Below, one piece after another: positions 59,055-64,000 of a stretch of DNA of 64,000 nt; the first letter of the stretch is position 1, and the number at the start of each line of letters is the position of its first letter. The notes under the pieces were generated by a model that was given only the letters and a program-made list of their open reading frames with translations, made no database searches and was not told the DNA's origin. The position numbers and the translations under genes were made by a program. The stretch is from Amycolatopsis roodepoortensis (GTDB lineage Bacteria; Actinomycetota; Actinomycetes; Mycobacteriales; Pseudonocardiaceae): assembly GCF_014873915.1 (NCBI RefSeq), contig NZ_JADBEJ010000005.1, positions 1-64,000 of the forward strand. Reading direction: 5' to 3'.

Positions 59055-60017
59055 ATGCACGCGATCCACATCAGCGAATACGGCGGCCCGGAAGTCATGA
59101 CCTGGACGGAGTTCCCGGACCCGGTGCCGAACGACGGCGAGGTCGCCGTACGACTGGGGGTGGCCGGGGTGAACTTCATGGACACCGGCGCCCGCAAGAT
59201 GCCGCTGCCCACTTGGTCGGTCCCGACCGTGCTGGGTGTCGAAGGTATGGGCATCGTCACGGCGCTGGGGCCGGGCGTCGACGACTTCGCCGTCGGCGAC
59301 CGCGTCGCGTGGCGCTACCACAAGGGCACCTACGCCGAGCGGCTCGCCATCCCGGCGCGGTCGCTGGTGCGGGTGCCCGACGACATCGACGACGAAACCG
59401 CGGCCGCCATCCTGATGCAAGGCTTGACCGCGAACCATTTCACGACGGAGACGTACGCGATCCAGCCGGGCGACACGGCCGTCGTGCACTCGGCCGCGGG
59501 CGGGGTCGGGGTCATCCTGACCCAGCTGATCAAGACTCGCGGCGGCACCGTGATCGGGCTGGTGTCACGCGAGGAGAAGATCCCGGTGGCGAAGAAGGCC
59601 GGCGCGGACCATGTGCTGGTGTCCGCCGAGAGTGGCTTCGAGCGACAGGTTCGAGAGCTGACCGGCGGCGAAGGCGCGCAGGTCGTGTACGACGGAGGCG
59701 GATCGGCGACGTTCCATTCGTCCCAGCTGGCGCTGCGCCGCCACGGCGTGCACGCCTACTACGGGGTGGTGAACGGCAATCCCACGTTCCACCCGGCGGA
59801 TCTGCCGAACAGCATCCTGTTGTCCTATCCGTCCGTCGTCGACCACGTGCCCACTCGCGAGGCGCTGGTGCGGCGGGCGAACGAGCTGTTCGAGTTCATC
59901 AGGAAGGGCCAGGTGACGCCGTACATCGGCGGTCGCTACGCCCTCGCCGACGCGGCGCAGGCGCACCGGGATATCGAGTCCCGTCGCACTTCGGGAAAGC
60001 TGCTGCTGATGCCGTGA
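59055..60017 (+). CDS. NADPH:quinone reductase-like MDR oxidoreductase
   Basis: This 320-residue protein has an MDR fold: N-terminal MHAIHISEYGGPEVMTW, the coenzyme site with VHSAAGGVGVILTQL and GLVSREEKIPVAKKAGAD. It lacks zinc ligands, as in quinone oxidoreductase 1. The ATG at 59055 lies after the right operator arm. It is divergent from the NTF2-like/epoxide hydrolase operon and followed closely by a TetR gene. Confidence 0.87.
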   Translation: MHAIHISEYGGPEVMTWTEFPDPVPNDGEVAVRLGVAGVNFMDTGARKMPLPTWSVPTVLGVEGMGIVTALGPGVDDFAVGDRVAWRYHKGTYAERLAIPARSLVRVPDDIDDETAAAILMQGLTANHFTTETYAIQPGDTAVVHSAAGGVGVILTQLIKTRGGTVIGLVSREEKIPVAKKAGADHVLVSAESGFERQVRELTGGEGAQVVYDGGGSATFHSSQLALRRHGVHAYYGVVNGNPTFHPADLPNSILLSYPSVVDHVPTREALVRRANELFEFIRKGQVTPYIGGRYALADAAQAHRDIESRRTSGKLLLMP

Positions 60018-60064
60018 TGCCAACAAGGGACAATGGACCGCCGAGTACATTCCGGGAGGCTTTC

Positions 60065-60646
60065 GTGCTCACGAAGAAGGGCGCCGCGACGCGGCAGCGG
60101 ATCATCGAAGCCGCGGCGGACGAGATCCGTGAGCACGGCGTCGCCGCGGCGACCCTCGACGATATCTGCCGCCGTAGCGGAACCGGCAAGAGTCAGTTGT
60201 TCCACTACTTCCCGGAGGGCAAGGAACAACTGCTCCTCGCCGTGGCCGAATGGGAAGCCGGGCAGGTGATCGAGGATCAGCAGCCCTATCTCGGGCGGTT
60301 GACCTCGTGGGAGGCGTGGGGGAAATGGCGTGACGTGGTGGTCCGGCGCTACCGGCGGCAGGGGGTGCACTGCCCGCTCGGTGTGCTGATCACCGAGATC
60401 GGCAGGCACACTCCCGCCGCGCAGGCGGTCACGAAGCAACTGCTGGAGCAATGGCAACGTCAAATCCAGGCCGGCATCGAGGAAATGCGGGACAGCGGGG
60501 ACATCCGCCATGACGTCGACCCGGTCCGCGCCGCGGCCGCGTTGATCACCGCGATCCAGGGCGGGGTGACGATCCTGATGTCCACCGGCTCCGCGGATCA
60601 TCTCGAGGCGGCGCTCGACCTGTACCTGGACTACTTGCGCGGTTGA
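60065..60646 (+). CDS. TetR-family transcriptional regulator
   Basis: This 193-residue protein has a TetR helix-turn-helix (ATRQRIIEAAADEIREHGVA, LDDICRRSGTGKSQLFHYF) and a helical regulatory domain with CPLGVLITEIGRHTPAA. GGGAGG lies 7 bases before the GTG at 60065; an ATG at 60017 overlapping the reductase stop would add 16 residues. It is in the same direction as the quinone reductase and is the obvious candidate to bind the paired operators at 58973-59038. Confidence 0.85.
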   Translation: MLTKKGAATRQRIIEAAADEIREHGVAAATLDDICRRSGTGKSQLFHYFPEGKEQLLLAVAEWEAGQVIEDQQPYLGRLTSWEAWGKWRDVVVRRYRRQGVHCPLGVLITEIGRHTPAAQAVTKQLLEQWQRQIQAGIEEMRDSGDIRHDVDPVRAAAALITAIQGGVTILMSTGSADHLEAALDLYLDYLRG

Positions 60647-60665
60647 CGCCGTCCACTGTGGATGG

Positions 60666-61241
60666 TCAGGCTCGGCCGGTGCCCATCCCGCGCCAGAGCA
60701 GGTCGAGAAGGCTCGCGACGTCACGCCGCCATTCGCTTTTCGGGTCGAGGTAGAGCAGACCGCCGAGGCCGCGCAAGATGGTCTCGGGTGCCAGATCCGC
60801 GCGGACGGTGCCCGCGTCCACGTTGGCCTGCAGCAAGGTGGAGACAGCTCGGACCATGTCCTGATAGGCCCCCGCCGGCAGCTCTCCGCGTGAGGCGCCC
60901 GCAGCGCGCAAGGCGTCGGCCAGGCCGCGTTTGGTCATCATGTAGTGCGCCAGGTGGTCGGTCGTCCAGACCCGGAACGCCTGCTCCGGTGGGTACTTCT
61001 CGAGCAGGCTCGGCACGATCTCGACGAGCTGGCGCACCTCGCGCCGGTACACCGCCAGGATGAGGGCCTCCGGCGTGGGGAAGTGTCGGTACACCGTGCC
61101 GACGCCGACCTCGGCCTGTTTCGCGATGGCGTTGAACGAGACTTCACCGGAGCACGCCAGCGACTTCGCGGCGGTGGCGAGGATGCGCTCGTGGTTGCGC
61201 CGGGTGTCCGCACGCCGGGGATTGACCGAACCCGTCGTCAT
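60666..61241 (-). CDS. TetR-family transcriptional regulator
   Basis: This 191-residue protein has a TetR helix-turn-helix (RNHERILATAAKSLACSGEV, FNAIAKQAEVGVGTVYRHF) and a C-terminal half with DMVRAVSTLLQANVDAGTV. GGAGGGGTAG precedes the ATG at 61241. It is divergent from the molybdenum oxidoreductase operon and probably regulates it; it converges 20 bases from the preceding TetR gene. Confidence 0.88.
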   Translation of the reverse strand: MTTGSVNPRRADTRRNHERILATAAKSLACSGEVSFNAIAKQAEVGVGTVYRHFPTPEALILAVYRREVRQLVEIVPSLLEKYPPEQAFRVWTTDHLAHYMMTKRGLADALRAAGASRGELPAGAYQDMVRAVSTLLQANVDAGTVRADLAPETILRGLGGLLYLDPKSEWRRDVASLLDLLWRGMGTGRA

Positions 61242-61465
61242 CTACCCCTCCTGTCCGCCGCTCCGGTTCTCCGCTGAATGTAGCCGAGAGGATCGGGAAA
61301 CCTGGAGCGACTCCGGGAGCGGGCACGACCTTGCCGGGCGGATCGTGATCCGCTAACTTGAAATTCGAAGCGGATGAATATCCGCTTCAGCTATCGCGAA
61401 CGGACTCCCACCCCCTCAACCTACGCGTCCGGGCCCGGCCCGGGCGATCTGCGGAAAGAGATCCA

Positions 61466-61918
61466 GTGGACATCTCACTCGAAGTCAACGGCAGGACGGA
61501 ACATCTCGGTGTCGATCCCGGGGTGACCCTGCTGGACGCTCTGCGGGAGCGGCTCGCCGTCACGGGCCCGAAGAAGGGGTGCGACAGAGGGCAGTGCGGC
61601 GCCTGCACGGTGCACGTCGGCGGACGGCCGGTGCTGTCCTGCCTGACCTTGGCCGCCACCGTGAAGCAGCCGGTGACCACGGTCGAAGCACTGTCCACAG
61701 AGGACGGATTGCATCCGGTTCAGCAGGCGTTCGTCGATCAGGATGCCCTGCAGTGCGGATTCTGCACGTCCGGGCAGATCATGTCGGCCGTCGCCGCCGT
61801 CGAGCAAGGCGTCGAGGACGTCCGGGAGTTCATGTCCGGCAACCTCTGCCGCTGCGCGGCGTACCCGAACATCGTGGCCGCGGTCGAGCAGGCGAGGAGG
61901 GCCGATGCGTCCCTTTGA
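61466..61918 (+). CDS. 2Fe-2S subunit of a PaoABC/xanthine-dehydrogenase-type aldehyde oxidoreductase
   Basis: This 150-residue protein has the plant-type 2Fe-2S motif (GCDRGQCGACTVH, then LSC) and the second cluster motif (QCGFCTSGQ, then GNLCRCAAYPN) of CoxS/PaoA-type subunits. GTG at 61466 is the start. It lacks the Tat leader of periplasmic PaoA, so this enzyme is probably cytosolic. The stop overlaps the next gene by 14 bases. Confidence 0.88.
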   Translation: MDISLEVNGRTEHLGVDPGVTLLDALRERLAVTGPKKGCDRGQCGACTVHVGGRPVLSCLTLAATVKQPVTTVEALSTEDGLHPVQQAFVDQDALQCGFCTSGQIMSAVAAVEQGVEDVREFMSGNLCRCAAYPNIVAAVEQARRADASL

Positions 61919-62867
61919 GCTGCTCGCCCCCGAGACCGTCGAAGGCGCGGTCGGCTCGCCGGGCACGTTCCTGGCAGGCGGGACCACCCTCGTCGACCTG
62001 ATGAAACTCGAAGTCCTGACACCGCGGCAGGTGCTGGACATCAACGCGGTACCGCTGCGCGGCATCGACACCACCGACGGGCTCCGCTTCGGCGCGCTGG
62101 AGCGGATGGCCGACATCGCCGGACATCCCGGGGTGTACCCGGCGATCTCCCGTGCGCTGCTGCTCAGCGCCTCCCAGCAGATCCGGAACATGGCCAGCAT
62201 CGGCGGAAACCTCATGCAGCGCACGCGCTGCTCGTACTTCCGCGACGTCGCCACGCCGTGCAACCGGCGAGTACCCGGCAGCGGCTGCCCGGCGATCTCC
62301 GGCGCCAACCGGATGCACGCCGTGCTGGGCACGAGTGATTCGTGCGTGGCGACCCACGCCAGCGACGTCGCCGTCGCACTGGTCGCCCTCGACGCGCGGC
62401 TCCACCTGGTCAGCGAGACCGGGAGCCGCACCGTCGAGCTGGGCTCCTTCTACCGCACGCCCGGCGACACCCCCGAGGTCGAGAACGACCTGCGGCCCGG
62501 CGAACTGATCGCCGAGGTCGAGGTACCGCGGCTGGACTGGGCGTCGAACTCCACCTACGTCAAGGTGCGGGACAGGCAGTCCTACGAGTTCGCGCTGTGC
62601 TCCGCGGCGGTCGCGCTGCGGGTGGAGGACTCCCGCGTCGTCGACGCCCGGGTCGCGGCCGGTGGAGTGGCCACCGTGCCGTGGCGGCTGCCCGCGGTCG
62701 AGGAGGCCTTGCGGGGTGCGCCCGCGACGGTCGCCGCCTTCGAAGAAGCCGCGGCACTCGCCGCCGAGGGCGCGCGTCCGCTGTCCGGGAACGGCTTCAA
62801 GCCTTCGTTGCTGCGGCGGACCATCGTCCGCGCGCTGCTCGAACTGAGCGAGGGGAGCCGCTCATGA
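61905..62867 (+). CDS. FAD subunit of the molybdenum oxidoreductase, PaoB/YagS type
   Basis: This 320-residue protein has the FAD_binding_5 motif FLAGGTTLVDLMKL and the later QIRNMASIGGNLMQRTRCSY. Four cysteines in RCSYFRD, PCNRR, SGCPA and SDSCVATH match the extra 4Fe-4S cluster found in PaoB/YagS-like subunits. GCGAGGAGGG precedes the ATG at 61905. It passes electrons from the molybdenum subunit to FAD. The stop overlaps the start of the large subunit. Confidence 0.88.
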   Translation: MRPFELLAPETVEGAVGSPGTFLAGGTTLVDLMKLEVLTPRQVLDINAVPLRGIDTTDGLRFGALERMADIAGHPGVYPAISRALLLSASQQIRNMASIGGNLMQRTRCSYFRDVATPCNRRVPGSGCPAISGANRMHAVLGTSDSCVATHASDVAVALVALDARLHLVSETGSRTVELGSFYRTPGDTPEVENDLRPGELIAEVEVPRLDWASNSTYVKVRDRQSYEFALCSAAVALRVEDSRVVDARVAAGGVATVPWRLPAVEEALRGAPATVAAFEEAAALAAEGARPLSGNGFKPSLLRRTIVRALLELSEGSRS

Positions 62868-64000
62868 CCAGCCGGGTGGACGGGCCGCTGAAGGTCACCG
62901 GCCGGGCCGAGTACGGGGCGGACCACACCTTCCCCGGACTGGTCCACGGCTATGTCGTGCTCAGCACGATCGCCCATGGCGAGATCGACACGATGGACGT
63001 CACGGCGGCGAAGGGCGCACCCGGCGTGCTCGGCGTGTACACGCCCTTCGATCCGCTGGAGCTGCGCACGCCGGCCACGCCGTTCCTGGGTGAGACCTGG
63101 GTTCCCTTGCAGGACAAGGAAATCACCTACTACGGGCAGCCGATCGGCTTCGTGGTCGCCGAGACCTACGAGCAGGCGCGCGACGCGGCGATGCTGGTCG
63201 AGGTCTCCTACCTGACCCGGCCCGCGCTGACTTCGTTCGAGGAGGGCCTCGCGTCGGCCGAGGACGCACCGGAATCGCGAGGCGTGCCGTCGACCCTGGC
63301 CGTCCTCGCCGAAGGTGTCGAGTCCATCGAGGACGCGCTCGCCGAGAGCCCGGTGGTCGTCGAAGCCACGTACACCACCGCGCCTCAGCACCACGCCGCG
63401 ATGGAACCGCATTCCGCGGTCGCGGTGTGGGGGCCCGACGGCCTGACCGTCTACAGCGGCAACCAGGGTTCCGACATCCAGGCGGCGGAACTCGCGATGG
63501 CGCTGGACATGGAGCCGTCCCAGGTGCACGCGGTGAATCCCTTCGTCGGCGGTGCGTTCGGGGGCAAAGGCCGGACCGCCACCCCGGCGTTCCTCGCCGC
63601 GGCGGCCGCCAAGGTGCTGGGCAAGCCGGTGAAGGCCGTGCTCAGCCGGGAGCAGGTCTTCACCGCGACCGCCGGCCGCGCCGCGACGGTGCAGAAGATC
63701 GCCCTCGGCGCGGAGCACGACGGCACGCTGAACGCGCTGCGGCACGACTCGTGGTGCAGCACGCCCATGGACCGGTCGTTCGTCGAGCCGACGTCACACG
63801 GCACGTCGCGCGAGTGGTACGCCACCCGGAACCTGGCCATCAGCCAGAAGATCGTGCCGCTCAACCTCCCGCCGACCACCTTCATGCGGGCGCCCGGCGA
63901 AGCACCGGGGTCCTTCGCGCTGGAGAGCGCGATCGACGAACTGGCGGTCGCGCTGGGCATGGACCCGATCGAGCTGCGGCAGCGGAACAATTCGACCGCT
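62864..64000 (+). CDS. Molybdenum-cofactor subunit of the aldehyde oxidoreductase, truncated at window edge
   Basis: From the ATG at 62864 the frame is open to the last base of the window (379 codons), so the remaining part lies outside. It has the aldehyde oxidase/xanthine dehydrogenase layout: GPLKVTGRAEYGADH, then YGQPIGFVVAETYEQA, FVGGAFGGKGR, and FMRAPGEAPGSFALESAIDEL, which lines the Moco site. Together with the two small subunits it oxidises aldehydes or N-heterocycles. Confidence 0.9.
   Translation, partial: MTSRVDGPLKVTGRAEYGADHTFPGLVHGYVVLSTIAHGEIDTMDVTAAKGAPGVLGVYTPFDPLELRTPATPFLGETWVPLQDKEITYYGQPIGFVVAETYEQARDAAMLVEVSYLTRPALTSFEEGLASAEDAPESRGVPSTLAVLAEGVESIEDALAESPVVVEATYTTAPQHHAAMEPHSAVAVWGPDGLTVYSGNQGSDIQAAELAMALDMEPSQVHAVNPFVGGAFGGKGRTATPAFLAAAAAKVLGKPVKAVLSREQVFTATAGRAATVQKIALGAEHDGTLNALRHDSWCSTPMDRSFVEPTSHGTSREWYATRNLAISQKIVPLNLPPTTFMRAPGEAPGSFALESAIDELAVALGMDPIELRQRNNSTA

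Noticed and set aside
1..64000. Mobile element, prophage or integrated island
   Set aside because: No transposase, integrase, terminal repeats with target duplications, or tRNA with attachment site was found; encapsulin shells share the HK97 fold but no other phage gene is present.

Overview
The window looks like a chromosomal segment of a high-GC actinomycete, most likely Pseudonocardiaceae and Amycolatopsis-like. The grounds are very GC-rich third codon positions, many GTG and some TTG starts, an AfsR-type giant regulator, a CmtR-type ArsR repressor, family 2B encapsulin genes, several apparently leaderless GTG starts, and long perfect intergenic palindromes of a few recurring families. The genus is an inference. 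I saw no rRNA, tRNA, CRISPR array, transposase, integrase or phage module.

Layout. 1-7.7 kb: a DHA2-type MFS exporter, a very large secreted GH92 alpha-mannosidase and a divergent secreted tannase/feruloyl-esterase-type hydrolase. 7.7-15 kb: an FtsX-type ABC exporter (one permease, two ATPases) downstream of an AfsR-like regulator. 15.1-16.9 kb: two tandem imine-reductase-like genes. 17-24 kb: small regulator-plus-target modules (LysR/EamA/NmrA, TetR, RraA-like, quinone reductase/TetR, metallo-beta-lactamase-fold hydrolase). 24.4-26 kb: a CmtR-CDF efflux-methyltransferase operon. 26.5-31.4 kb is the most notable locus: two family 2B encapsulin shell proteins with cNMP-binding-like insertions, a geranyl diphosphate C2-methyltransferase and a 2-methylisoborneol-synthase-like terpene cyclase, apparently one operon for a compartmentalised methylated monoterpene pathway. 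31.4-41.9 kb: an NAD-dependent DNA ligase, Ca2+/H+ antiporter, secreted S1 protease, DUF2891, DUF1348/TetR and SMI1/KNR4 proteins. 41.9-46.8 kb: a zinc uptake locus (aztA divergent from aztB-aztD-aztC-aztD) around a Zur-like box. 47-50.7 kb: a NarL-type two-component system and a divergent FtsX/ATPase exporter. 50.7-55.3 kb: an operator-controlled methionine aminopeptidase, a 49-residue small protein, an HTH-like protein, an ArsR repressor and a GlxA/isochorismatase pair. 55.5-61.2 kb: a PoxB-like ThDP enzyme, epoxide hydrolase and NTF2-like protein, and a quinone reductase/TetR pair sharing a large inverted operator. 61.4-64 kb: a PaoABC-type molybdenum aldehyde oxidoreductase operon cut by the window edge.

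How it works together. Most of the window is made of short regulated modules with a repressor or activator divergent from or downstream of its target. In many of them a perfect inverted repeat that fits an operator is visible in the shared intergenic space. Convergent gene ends often carry long palindromes that probably act as bidirectional terminators. Product assignments rest on reading motifs in the translated sequence; no database search was run.
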